From positions 1-64,000 of the forward strand of contig PAQH01000096.1 of the NCBI GenBank assembly GCA_002709225.1: a stretch of DNA of 64,000 nucleotides. The letters are read 5' to 3'. The stretch comes from Planctomycetaceae bacterium (GTDB taxonomy: Bacteria > Planctomycetota > Planctomycetia > Pirellulales > Pirellulaceae). Below are positions 9,704 through 19,464 of the stretch, piece after piece; positions within the stretch are counted from its first letter, which is position 1; each line of letters starts with the position of its first letter. Position numbers and translations under genes: made by a program. The notes under the pieces were generated by a model. The model saw only the letters and a list, made by a program, of their open reading frames with translations, made no database searches and was not told the origin of the DNA.

Positions 9704-11002
9704 TTAGGTATTGATGTGCGTTTCCAGGAACCTGGCGAGGCGATGAAAGTCGCTATTGGGTTCGATATACCTCACTCGTGTCACCAGCGTAGCTGGGTCG
9801 ATAAGTTCGTCGAAAGGAACGTATCGTAAATCGAGTTGGCCGGCGACCGACACCATCACGCCGTTGTGTCGCTCTTCCACAAGAGCGCGATAAGCGCCAA
9901 CCCCCAATTGGCTTCCCAGCATGACGTCGAAAGCAATCGGTGCGGAGCACCGTGACTCATAACCGAGTTGTAGCCCGGTGACTTTACGCTGCTGATTGGT
10001 TTTTTTCTGATACGCGGTAGCCACCAACTTTGCGAGTAGCCGAGAGAGATTCACGTCGGCAATGGAGATATGGCCATGATCATCACGGGGGACACCTTCA
10101 AGGTAGTTTGCCGGAAGGTATTCCGATAGTCCCTCCGCGACCACAACCACGCCAAAGTCTTTGCCGGCCTCTTCACGCGATTGCATCATCTGGACGATGC
10201 GGTCGACAACTCGATCGACCTCCATAATCGGGCGTGAATGGGTCTCTCCGGTGCTCTGGTCTGTGTAGGTTTCGTCGAGCCGATCTTCTGGTCCCAGGTC
10301 TTCGACACTGATCACCAGGCTGGCTTCTCCAGCAATGGCGGCGGCATACGCCAGCCAACCGGCGCTACGGCCCATCGTCTCGGCAATAAAGTAGGCTCGT
10401 CCGGCTTCGGCGTCATGGATCAGGTTGCGAATTTCTGACGCCAGTGTTTCCGCGGCGGAAAAGAACCCGAAGGTAAAATCGATCCCGTGATAATCATTGT
10501 CGATTGTCTTTGGCAAATGCACGATTGGAATGCGAGGTGCATCGGCCGGCAGTCGATCCTGGAACAGCTTGAGCTTGTTGGCTGTCTTGAGCGTATCGTC
10601 ACCACCGATCGAAATGAGCGCATCGACGTCGATCGAACGCAGGCCATCGTAGACCCGCTGAAGTGGCGCTGCGCATTCAGCATCTTCCAAGTGGGACGGC
10701 TGGGAGATTAGTTTGCCTGGATTGGCCCGCGCTGTCCCAATCAGGATGCCGCGCGCGTTACGTGTTCGCTTTAAAGTTTGTTCATCGAGTTTCAAAAAGT
10801 CCCTGCCCTCTTGCAGAGGCTGATCTGGAGAAAAGTCGATGAGTTGCGAGTAGCCATGGCGGATACCAATGACCTCGATCCCGTTCTGCAAGAATGCGGA
10901 AGCACAGGTTGAAATGACCGCATTGGCGGCTGGGGCAGGCCCACCTGCAAACAGGATGGCCACACGTCGAAAAGGCGGTTGGTCTGGCGAGAGGTCGGGC
11001 AT
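9704..11002 (-). CDS. pfp: 6-phosphofructokinase, PPi-dependent type by active-site signature
   Basis: ORF 9704..11146, likely start 11002 (MPDLSPDQPPFRRVAILFAGGPAPAANAVI). ISIGGDDTLKTAN and HLPKTIDNDYHG: GGDD and PKTIDND are the PPi-PFK variants of GGDG/PGTIDND. Confidence 0.85.
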   Translation of the reverse strand: MPDLSPDQPPFRRVAILFAGGPAPAANAVISTCASAFLQNGIEVIGIRHGYSQLIDFSPDQPLQEGRDFLKLDEQTLKRTRNARGILIGTARANPGKLISQPSHLEDAECAAPLQRVYDGLRSIDVDALISIGGDDTLKTANKLKLFQDRLPADAPRIPIVHLPKTIDNDYHGIDFTFGFFSAAETLASEIRNLIHDAEAGRAYFIAETMGRSAGWLAYAAAIAGEASLVISVEDLGPEDRLDETYTDQSTGETHSRPIMEVDRVVDRIVQMMQSREEAGKDFGVVVVAEGLSEYLPANYLEGVPRDDHGHISIADVNLSRLLAKLVATAYQKKTNQQRKVTGLQLGYESRCSAPIAFDVMLGSQLGVGAYRALVEERHNGVMVSVAGQLDLRYVPFDELIDPATLVTRVRYIEPNSDFHRLARFLETHINT

Positions 11003-11448
11003 GGCGTGCGGAAGCCTGTGGAAAATGGACAGCGAGTTGCCGAGCAATCGTGAAGAGCAGACTGCGGAGCAAACTTGTTGATTTGCGCCACTGTCGGGGC
11101 GTCGATTGTATTTTGCCGGCTGCCTGCCGCCAAGCGGATGCAGCACTTTGGCTCGATGTTTCCTGATATTCCCCTCGTGGTTTGTGTCGGTTAGGTTGCT
11201 TTGCGCAGTTGGAGACCCAAGAAATATCAGCGGTGAGAAGGGGTACCGGCTGTTGGGTTTGCCTGGGAGTAGTCACAATAGAAGAGATGACTTTCGTGCG
11301 ATAGAAACAGAATGCCATACTCGTTGGCCCCTGATGGCCTGGCGAGGAGGTTGGTGGGCGTTGGGGCCCCCACCGTGACGGATAATTAGTTTTGTAACTG
11401 CCTACACTCAGGTTGTTCCAGAAAAGGGACTTGATAGAGCCTGTCACT

Positions 11449-13002
11449 ATGAGCGAGTCACATCCTGCGATTGGAATTGATTTAGGGACGACGTTTTCAG
11501 CAGTGGCGCGACTCGATGAAACGGGGCGGCCAACCACACTGGCCAATGTCGAAGGAGACAAGACAACTCCGAGCGTACTTTTCTTTGACGGCGATGAAGT
11601 CATCGTAGGCAAGGAAGCGGTCAAGGCGATGGGGGATGAAATGCCGTGCGTGGCGGATTGTGTCAAACGCGAACTCGGCCAACGCATCTATCCCAAAGAG
11701 CTTGCCAGCAGACAGTATCCCCCCGCGGTGTTGCAGGCATGGGTGCTGCATAAACTTGGACAAGATGCGCGTGCTCAGGTTGGACAGTTTCATAAGGTCG
11801 TGGTGACAGTGCCAGCCTATTTTGATGAGGCGCATCGGAAGGCGACCCAGGACGCCGGTTATATGGCCGGTTTCGATGTGATGGATATTATTAATGAACC
11901 GACCGCGGCAGCCGTCGCGTTTGGTTACCAGCAAGGTTACATTACCGCCAAAGAGGGAGTGACTCAGAGTCAGACCATCCTTGTTTATGACCTGGGCGGT
12001 GGCACCTTTGACGTCACTGTGATGGAAATCGGAGATCGCGAATTTCGCGCCCTGGCGACCGATGGGGACGTTCATCTGGGTGGCCAGGATTGGGATCGTC
12101 GGCTGGTAGATTTTGTCGCCGAAGAGTTCATTACCCGATTTGGTGCGGACCCACGTCAGCACCCCAATAGTCTGGGGAGATTGTGGCGGGAATCGGAGGA
12201 CGCCAAGCGGACGCTGTCTGCCCGCAGTAAAGCGAACATCCTTTGCGAACATGGTGGCCATTCGCTGCGGGTTGAAGTCACCCGCGGGCAATTCGAAGAG
12301 CTCACAAGAGATCTCCTGGACCGGACCGTTTTTACCACGCGCGAGACCCTCAACGCGGCGGGCCTCGGCTGGTCGGATTTGGACCGTGTGCTGCTGGTGG
12401 GCGGCTCGACAAGAATGCCGGCGATTGGCGAGATGTTAAAAGATCTCAGTGGCAGTGAACCTGATCGGACAGTGTCTCCTGATGAAGCGGTTGCGCATGG
12501 TGCGGCCTTACATGCCGGGGTGCTGTTGGCGCGGCATGCGGGGAGGTCACCGAGTTTCAAGATTGCCAATGTCAATTCGCATAGTCTTGGTGTCGCGGCG
12601 ACGGATCGCAAAACGGGGAGACCCCGCACAGCGACAGTCATTCCACGTAATACGCGTTTGCCGGTGACTGCCAAACGGGTTTTCCATACGCAAAAAGAGA
12701 ATCAAAAATCTATCTTGGTACAGATTGTTGAGGGCGAGAACGCAAGTCCCGACGCTTGTTCCCAGGTAGGCCGTTGCAGTATTCGCTCGCTGCCGCCGGA
12801 ACTGGCTGCCAGAACCCCCGTTGAGGTTTGTTTTCGTTACTTGGAGAACGGTAGGTTGACCGTTTATGTCGCGATCGAAGGGATCGATAAACGCGTCAAG
12901 CATGAATTGCTTCGCGAAAACAGTCTCAGCCAGGAAGCGCTCGACAGCTGGAGAAAATACATTTCCGGGCTCTCTCCAATGATTACTAGCGAAATCCAAT
13001 GA
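11449..13002 (+). CDS. Hsp70/DnaK-like protein with very short C-terminal region
   Basis: MSESHPAIGIDLGTTFSAVARLDE, VTVPAYFDEAHRKATQDAG, NEPTAAAVAFGYQQG, YDLGGGTFDVTVMEI, VLLVGGSTRMPAIGEML. ORF ends soon after the beta substrate-binding region. Confidence 0.88.
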   Translation: MSESHPAIGIDLGTTFSAVARLDETGRPTTLANVEGDKTTPSVLFFDGDEVIVGKEAVKAMGDEMPCVADCVKRELGQRIYPKELASRQYPPAVLQAWVLHKLGQDARAQVGQFHKVVVTVPAYFDEAHRKATQDAGYMAGFDVMDIINEPTAAAVAFGYQQGYITAKEGVTQSQTILVYDLGGGTFDVTVMEIGDREFRALATDGDVHLGGQDWDRRLVDFVAEEFITRFGADPRQHPNSLGRLWRESEDAKRTLSARSKANILCEHGGHSLRVEVTRGQFEELTRDLLDRTVFTTRETLNAAGLGWSDLDRVLLVGGSTRMPAIGEMLKDLSGSEPDRTVSPDEAVAHGAALHAGVLLARHAGRSPSFKIANVNSHSLGVAATDRKTGRPRTATVIPRNTRLPVTAKRVFHTQKENQKSILVQIVEGENASPDACSQVGRCSIRSLPPELAARTPVEVCFRYLENGRLTVYVAIEGIDKRVKHELLRENSLSQEALDSWRKYISGLSPMITSEIQ

Positions 13003-13127
13003 GGTGTTGCGACGGAGAAGGCCACCAAACATTGTGGCTGCGGGTGGCAGGGGACCACGCGTTTCCAGTTCCCACGCTCTACATCTGAAACCACGGCCGC
13101 GTGTAACGACCTTGCGAACGATAGCCT

Positions 13128-14411
13128 ATGTCGACCAGCGAACCCGAAATGAGCGCCTCCCACACCGGCCATGATGTGCGGATGCGCGGTTTTGCCAGAC
13201 GTACTACAGTAGAGCAGGCGCTCTGCTGGGTGGACGAACAGTCATGTCCTTTGGACTCGCAGCGTATTGCGATCGACGCGGCTTATCAGCGTGTGTTAGC
13301 AAACGACGTAGTCAGCGCCGTAGATGTCCCCGGTTTTGATCGGTCCATGATGGATGGTTACGCGGTACGTGCTGAAGATACGTTAGGGGCGACTCCTTAC
13401 AATCGCTTGCCATTGCGCGTCGTGGGGCAGGCGCTTCCTGGAGCGGCGTTTTCAGAGAAAGTGGCCAGCGGGCAGGCCGTACGGATCATGACGGGCGCTC
13501 CCTTGCCGGCCGGTGCGGATGCGGTGTTGCCGGTCGAACGTGTCGAAGTCGACGGGGATCGAATACTCGCTCAGGACGCGGTCGTACGACAAAAGCACGT
13601 GGGCGTGAGGGGAGAGGATGTCAGTTGCGGTGACTCTGTCCTGCCACGTGGGCGCCGTTTGCGGCCACAGGACGTAGGGGTGTTGTCCTCCATTGGACGG
13701 GCAGAAGTCGACGTGATTCGGTTACCGCGAGTGAGGATTATCGTTACCGGCAACGAGCTCCTGCCGGCAGGAGCGCTACCGTCGGAGCATCGGATTTCCG
13801 ATGCCAATGGTCCCATGTTGACCAGCCTGGTCACACGCGACGGTGGTGTGCCGGAGCATCCCGGGATCGTTCCCGACGATCCCGCCTCAATCCTCGATGC
13901 AATGCGGAGCGATGTTGATGTGGTGTTAGTATCCGGCGGCTCGAGCGTCGGGCAAGAAGATCATGCGCCGGTGTTATTGGCAACGCACGGAGAGCTACCG
14001 ATTCATGGGATTGCCATGCGCCCCAGTAGTCCAGCCGGAATGGGAATCCTGGGGAAGCGGCTGGTGTTCCTGTTGCCCGGGAATCCAGTAGCCTGCCTCT
14101 CCGCTTATGATTTTTTTGCCGGGCGCGCCATTCGTCGATTGAGTGGAAATGCGACGGAGTGGCCCTACGTGACGATCCAACGTCCTCTATGTCGCAAGCT
14201 GGTGTCGACCGTGGGACGCGTTGATTATGCAAGGGTACGTATCGATGGTGATGCGATCGAGCCGCTGGCGATCAGTGGTGCATCACTGCTTAGTACGACG
14301 ACCCGAGCCGACGGCTTTGTGGTTATCCCGGCGGATAGTGAAGGTTATCCCGAGGGGACGGTTGTTGAAGTCTTTTGTTTCGATCAGAAAGCCGTGCCAC
14401 TGCGTACCTGA
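13128..14411 (+). CDS. moeA: molybdopterin molybdenumtransferase MoeA
   Basis: VDVPGFDRSMMDGYAVRAEDT, VRIMTGAPLPAGADAVLPVE, VIVTGNELLPAG, ISDANGPML, VSGGSSVGQEDHA, FLLPGNPVACLSAYDFF. Confidence 0.93.
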   Translation: MSTSEPEMSASHTGHDVRMRGFARRTTVEQALCWVDEQSCPLDSQRIAIDAAYQRVLANDVVSAVDVPGFDRSMMDGYAVRAEDTLGATPYNRLPLRVVGQALPGAAFSEKVASGQAVRIMTGAPLPAGADAVLPVERVEVDGDRILAQDAVVRQKHVGVRGEDVSCGDSVLPRGRRLRPQDVGVLSSIGRAEVDVIRLPRVRIIVTGNELLPAGALPSEHRISDANGPMLTSLVTRDGGVPEHPGIVPDDPASILDAMRSDVDVVLVSGGSSVGQEDHAPVLLATHGELPIHGIAMRPSSPAGMGILGKRLVFLLPGNPVACLSAYDFFAGRAIRRLSGNATEWPYVTIQRPLCRKLVSTVGRVDYARVRIDGDAIEPLAISGASLLSTTTRADGFVVIPADSEGYPEGTVVEVFCFDQKAVPLRT

Positions 14412-14496
14412 TGTTGCGATCAACGCGGGCAATTGCGGAGTGTTTCAATTCGGTCCGCCCTGACAAGCGGGGTTCCCCCCCAGACCTCTGCCGTGA

Positions 14497-15867
14497 TCAG
14501 ACTTCCGACAGGGACTCATTTGCGTCGCCGAAGTGATCGAGATGGATACCCATTCTGTCCATCAGCGACAGGTACAGCCGGCACATCTGACGATCGGGCT
14601 GAGTGCCGTATTTGAGGATTCGGCCGCCCTTGATCTGACCGCCACCGCCCCCTAGGAGGATGACCGGCAAGTCGTCGACATGATGATGCCCATTCTTCAT
14701 GCTGGACAGATAGAGCATCATCGTGTTGTCCAGTAGCGTGCGGTCGCCTTCCTGGATCTCGTTCATCCGGCGAGTCACATAGGCGACCTGCTCGCAAAAG
14801 AACCGATTGACCTTCAACCAGTTGTCGTCGTCTCGGTGCGACGTCAGATGATGAATACTGTTGACTCCCAGGTGCGGAAAGCGGAGCTGCGACCAGTCGT
14901 TATTGAGCTTGAGTGTGCAGATGCGCGTCGTGTCCGTCTGAAACGCGAGCACCAGGATGTCGCACATCAGCCGCATGTGCTGGTCAATGTCCTGCGGGAT
15001 TCCGTCCGCTGGACGTGTGGTGTCCGGCTTCTCCAACGTTGGTCGCCAGCCCTGTAGCCGCCGATCCTTTGTGGCTCGATCAAGGCGCTGTTCGACCTCA
15101 CGCACCGATTCCAGGTATTCGCCGAGCCGGTGCCGGTCGCCGCTGCTGACACGGCCGCGGAGGCTGCGGGCTTCTTCCAGCACGGCATCCAATACACTGC
15201 GGTCTGCACGTCCCGGTTCGTTGCGGAACAGGCGATCGAATGCCAGAGCCGGATAAAGCTCCAGTGGGGTTGGTGTCGTCGGCGAACTCCATGAAATATT
15301 GGAGCTATAAATCATCGAGTAATTCTTGTGGACGCTCGGCAGGGACGGCTCGCACCCCAAAACGAGACTAGGTACTTTCGTCCGGTGACCAATCCGTTGA
15401 GCCATCACCTGATCCATGCTCGTCCCGGAGCGAACTGCTCCGTCCGGCGCGAGCTTTGCTCCGCTGAGCAACTGCCCGGTCTGCGCACTGTGGATGCCGC
15501 CGATCTTCGCCTCGGCGTTAAACAGCCCCTCGATAAAATTCAGCTTGTCGCGGAACGGTTGGAGCGACTCAAGCACTTTGCCGAGTTTCATGTCAGCGCC
15601 AGCGCCGCGCGCCCACCACTCTTTCGCGTGAAAGCCATTTCCCGAGAACAGGCAGGCGAACCGGACCGGGGGCTGGCTCAAATTCTGTTGGCCTGATCCA
15701 TCATCACCCCAAACGGGAAGCGATTCGAGCCAGGGCAAGGCCATCGTCACGCCGAGCCCGCGCAAGGCCGCTCGCCGCGACAGGATGTCGCGTCGTTTGC
15801 AGGATGTCTGATCCACATTTGTCTCCAGACGTTGTCTCATTGAGTTTGTCTCCAAACGATGCCGCAT
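14497..15867 (-). CDS. DUF1552 domain-containing protein
   Basis: SRRAALRGLGVTMALPWLESLP, RFACLFSGNGFHAKEWWARGAGADMKLGKVLESLQPFRDKLNFIEGL, TTRICTLKLNNDWSQLRFPHLGV match DUF1552 as I know it. Possible alternative start at the second in-frame Met (MRQRLETNV). Confidence 0.85.
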   Translation of the reverse strand: MRHRLETNSMRQRLETNVDQTSCKRRDILSRRAALRGLGVTMALPWLESLPVWGDDGSGQQNLSQPPVRFACLFSGNGFHAKEWWARGAGADMKLGKVLESLQPFRDKLNFIEGLFNAEAKIGGIHSAQTGQLLSGAKLAPDGAVRSGTSMDQVMAQRIGHRTKVPSLVLGCEPSLPSVHKNYSMIYSSNISWSSPTTPTPLELYPALAFDRLFRNEPGRADRSVLDAVLEEARSLRGRVSSGDRHRLGEYLESVREVEQRLDRATKDRRLQGWRPTLEKPDTTRPADGIPQDIDQHMRLMCDILVLAFQTDTTRICTLKLNNDWSQLRFPHLGVNSIHHLTSHRDDDNWLKVNRFFCEQVAYVTRRMNEIQEGDRTLLDNTMMLYLSSMKNGHHHVDDLPVILLGGGGGQIKGGRILKYGTQPDRQMCRLYLSLMDRMGIHLDHFGDANESLSEV

Positions 15868-15912
15868 TGGGTCGCCGACAAGTCTGCCGTCCCGGGAAAA
15901 GTCCTGGCTGCG

Positions 15913-18900
15913 TCAGTAATCGGCGAATTCTGACCCTCGAATGAACTGAAACTGCCTGCTTCGCACGATCGCCAACACGGCCACTGAGACGCGGCCTCCG
16001 TGTTTGTCGAGCTGACTTACCATCGTATTAAGCAGTTGCCTGTCAGAGAGAAGAACCCGTCGGCCGAGGGCATATCCTAGCAACTTTCGGCAGAACTGAC
16101 GCTGGAATTCGCCTCGCCGTTCGGCCAGTAGGTAATGCCGCAACCCGTCGATGCCCTGAAACGTCGTCCCGTCTTTTAATCGCGCATTGACGTCGATCGG
16201 GCGACCGCCGGTATCCTGTTCACGGCGACGTCCGATCGTGTCGAATCCTTCCAGTGCGAAGCCCAGCGGGTCGATACGCTTATGGCACGTGGCGCACTGC
16301 GGCATGCGTGCATGTTGTTCGACAAGTCGCCGAATGCTCAAGCCGTCGGTCGATTCTACTTCAGGGAGTTTCGGGACATCTTCTGGAGGCAACGGCAGGT
16401 GTTCACCGAGCAGAGTCTCCGCAATCCAGTTTCCACGCAGGACTGGACTGGTTCGCGAAGCGCTGGAGTGTTTCGACAGGATGCTTCCCAGGCCGAGGAT
16501 CCCGCCGCGTCCCTTTTCTTTTACGTTATTGACACGACGGAAGTCGCTGCCCTCGACTCCCGGCAGGCCGTAGTGACTTGCGAGAATGTCATTCACGAAG
16601 GTGTGATCCGCGTCGATCAACTGCCGGATTGTCCGGTCATTCTTGAACAGGTCTTGGAACAGTCGGATCGACTCTTCGTACATGGCATCGCGCAGTGGTG
16701 CGTTGAACGCTGGGAACAACTCCTCATCCTTACCTTGAAACTGGTTGAAGCTGCGGACTTCCAGCCACTGCGTGCCAAACTCGATGGCCAGCCGCCGACC
16801 TCGGGGATCTTGCAACATCCGTTGCACCTGCTGTTCAAGGACGTTGCCGTCACTGAGGCTGCCGTCGTCAGCAAGCTGTCGCAGCGTTGCGTCAGGTATT
16901 GACGCCCACAGGAAAAAACTGAGCCGCGTTGCCAGTTCGTGATTCGTGACGGCTGCCGGTTCGGTGCCGGAGGGCGATGATTCCAAACGATAGAGATACG
17001 CAGGTGACATGAGGATGCGCGTCAGCGCCGCACGGAACGCGTCCTCGTGCGAAAGTTCGCTCTCGCGGAGTTGGTCATAAAACTTGCGGAGGGAGTTGCG
17101 TTCGTTCTTCTTCAGCGATCGTCGCCAGGCTCGTCCTGCGAACTCCATTAGCGCATCGATCTGTCGCGGTTCCGAACTCCGCAACGCCAATTCGGTTTCT
17201 TGCGCTCGCCTATGGATGACCTTGCTGACTTCGGCGTAACCGGCCAATTCACCCTGGACCACCGTCTTGAAGCTCTCCCGAACGTCCAGAGCATCAAGGC
17301 TGATAAAGTGCAGTTCCGACCAGAGTCGGTTCAGTTTCTCTTGTTCCTGATCGGTGAGCAACAAACTGGAAAGGAACCCATCGCCGCGATGGAACCGTTC
17401 CAGCGTGACAACGGTGTCGCGGACTAGGACGCCGGGATAGCAGACGCGTGCCGGGAAGAGTTGGCGGAATTCTTCGGCGGCGGCCAGCAGTTTGGGGCGC
17501 ATCGCGTCCACATCGGATGTCAGGAAGAACCGCTCAAAACGCCCAGCTACGTCCGTCCATGCAACTCCCCGCTTGACCGCCGGCGGATCGACTGTTTGGC
17601 GCGCGTCAAAATGCACGACCGGGTTGGCATCGCGTTGCGACTCGATGGCTACGTCCACGACAAATGTGCGGGCGTTGATCAGTGATGCCTCCGCTCGGAT
17701 CGCGACCGTTTCTGAACCCTGCAGGACCAGGTCGGTGCGGTCGATTGGTTTCCCTTCCGGATGGCGCCCCAGTCGTGACATATCAAGGAGTGGCAGGTCC
17801 TTCTCTGCGTCTTGCTTGCCCGTCTTCTCCAGCACTTCGCGGAGCGTGACCGGTAGCTTGCCGTCGACCTCGAATCGGCCATTCTCAAGGATCACCCGGG
17901 AGTCGCTGGAGCCGAAGCTCCTGGCCGAGAGAAAGAACGTAATCGTCCCGTCCTGGGCCGGTGGCATGGCAAGTCGGTACGTGTGGCGCGTCGTCAGCGA
18001 GATTCCCGGTGGCACATAGCGATCGTCGAGCGCATGCATCCCGATTGGGTCGCGTTTGTGCCACAACAGAGCCTGGAGCATTGACACCTCTCGGGTCACA
18101 GCGTCGACGTCCTGCCGTGAGCGACATGCGCGCCACGTCGATCGGAGTGGAGCGAGAAATAGCGACGTCTGCTGTGCATCATTCAACGCAGTCCACAGGA
18201 TCCGCAGATATTTCGCTGAGAGTCCCTCTCGTGCTGCGATCGACTCAATGGTTGTCTCAGTCGCACCCAGTGCATCACGATAGGTCACAGTCGCCGCGAG
18301 ATAACGGCTGAAGGGAATCTGGCCGAATTTGTTGGTGTAGCTGCCGTAAAGATCGGTGATTCGGCGGAGGACCAGGTTGCTCCAGTCGGCTCGAAATCGG
18401 GACGCGGAAAACCGAAACCCATCGGGGAGTAGTACGGCGTGAGCGGCTACTTCTTTCGCGGCGCCGAGGTACCTGGACATTAACTCGGGCGGAAATGCCA
18501 GGGCTTCCGTCGCATTCAGAAACCCCTCGCCAGCCGCTCCGTCAGCCGGAAACTGCCGGGAAGGCTGCAGGTCTACACCGGTGAGGTCTCGAATCACATA
18601 GTTGTATTCGGCATTGTTGAGTCGACGATCCAGAAGAGGGCCGGGGTCAGTGGCTCGACGCGCAGCTTCGCTTTCGATCAAAGTGGTCAGCCAGGAGACC
18701 AACTGCCGGCGCTGCTGGGGCGCGAACTGTGGCTGATCGCCCGGCGGCATCTCCTCCCGCTCAACACGCAGCAGTACGTTCTGCCAGATCTCGATGTCTG
18801 AGCGAATTTGCTGGATCGATGAGAAACGACTCAGATTTAGCCCGCCCTTGTTTTCCCCGGGAGAATGACAACGTAGGCAAAATTTCTTCAGGAGAGGTCG

Positions 18901-19011
18901 AATCTCTGTGGTGTATTGGTCGGCGCGATCCTCGGCAACGGCGATCGCGCTCCAGCAGGCTGCAAGAAGCATAACGCCAAGCAACCGGGTTACTCTCAGG
19001 ATGTCTTGCAT
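15913..19011 (-). CDS. planctomycete DUF1587/DUF1592/DUF1588/DUF1585/DUF1595-type protein with N-terminal c-type cytochrome motif
   Basis: ORF 15913..19449, likely ATG 19011 (MQDILRVTRLLGVMLLAACWSAIAVAEDRADQY). FCLRCHSPGENKGGLNLS (CxxCH); LNNAEYNYVIRDLTGVDLQPS; MPQCATCHKRIDPLGFALEGFDTIGRRRE. Confidence 0.88.
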   Translation of the reverse strand: MQDILRVTRLLGVMLLAACWSAIAVAEDRADQYTTEIRPLLKKFCLRCHSPGENKGGLNLSRFSSIQQIRSDIEIWQNVLLRVEREEMPPGDQPQFAPQQRRQLVSWLTTLIESEAARRATDPGPLLDRRLNNAEYNYVIRDLTGVDLQPSRQFPADGAAGEGFLNATEALAFPPELMSRYLGAAKEVAAHAVLLPDGFRFSASRFRADWSNLVLRRITDLYGSYTNKFGQIPFSRYLAATVTYRDALGATETTIESIAAREGLSAKYLRILWTALNDAQQTSLFLAPLRSTWRACRSRQDVDAVTREVSMLQALLWHKRDPIGMHALDDRYVPPGISLTTRHTYRLAMPPAQDGTITFFLSARSFGSSDSRVILENGRFEVDGKLPVTLREVLEKTGKQDAEKDLPLLDMSRLGRHPEGKPIDRTDLVLQGSETVAIRAEASLINARTFVVDVAIESQRDANPVVHFDARQTVDPPAVKRGVAWTDVAGRFERFFLTSDVDAMRPKLLAAAEEFRQLFPARVCYPGVLVRDTVVTLERFHRGDGFLSSLLLTDQEQEKLNRLWSELHFISLDALDVRESFKTVVQGELAGYAEVSKVIHRRAQETELALRSSEPRQIDALMEFAGRAWRRSLKKNERNSLRKFYDQLRESELSHEDAFRAALTRILMSPAYLYRLESSPSGTEPAAVTNHELATRLSFFLWASIPDATLRQLADDGSLSDGNVLEQQVQRMLQDPRGRRLAIEFGTQWLEVRSFNQFQGKDEELFPAFNAPLRDAMYEESIRLFQDLFKNDRTIRQLIDADHTFVNDILASHYGLPGVEGSDFRRVNNVKEKGRGGILGLGSILSKHSSASRTSPVLRGNWIAETLLGEHLPLPPEDVPKLPEVESTDGLSIRRLVEQHARMPQCATCHKRIDPLGFALEGFDTIGRRREQDTGGRPIDVNARLKDGTTFQGIDGLRHYLLAERRGEFQRQFCRKLLGYALGRRVLLSDRQLLNTMVSQLDKHGGRVSVAVLAIVRSRQFQFIRGSEFADY

Positions 19012-19089
19012 GGCGACGGCTTTAGTCGAGCGAATATCTATGGAAATAGATCGACGGCGGGAGATACGAACGAAAGTACCAGTGTGTGC

Positions 19090-19106
19090 CACTGGCTCTG
19101 CCAGTG
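19090..19106. repeat. hairpin-forming inverted repeat upstream of the DUF1592-type gene
   Basis: cactggc-tct-gccagtg; 7-bp perfect arms. Confidence 0.6.
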
Positions 19107-19464
19107 CAATACGCTGACGCCTGGCAAGCCGATGCCGGCGGTTGCAAGACTGGCAGTGGCAACGGTAGCCACGATGAATACTGATGTGGCAGGCGAGCGC
19201 TGGCGTGGCACAAGACGCTGCGTGACCGTGCGCAACGATGCGTTGCCCCGCGCGCCCATTCGCTCCGCTCCGCGCGGACGATGGCGAAGGTGGCGTGCTG
19301 CAGTGCGGGCCGGACCATGAGATTACTGCGGGGATTACTGCGGGCAGGCTTTCATCGCGCGCCGTAGCGGAATCAAAAAAATGCGCCGCCAGCAGCGGTA
19401 ATGTGGCCGTTTCCTGGGAAAACGGACTTCGTTGGAGTCCTGCCTCCACCGAGGCCGGATTGAT

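Noticed and set aside
10782-11687. Minus-strand ORF (301 aa) overlapping the PFK start and Hsp70 5' end
   Set aside because: Low-complexity, no domain signature, overlaps two well-supported genes.
11497-12291. Long minus-strand ORF (264 aa) antisense to the Hsp70-like gene
   Set aside because: Codon-shadow ORF in high-GC DNA; no recognisable domain, and the plus strand encodes a clear Hsp70.
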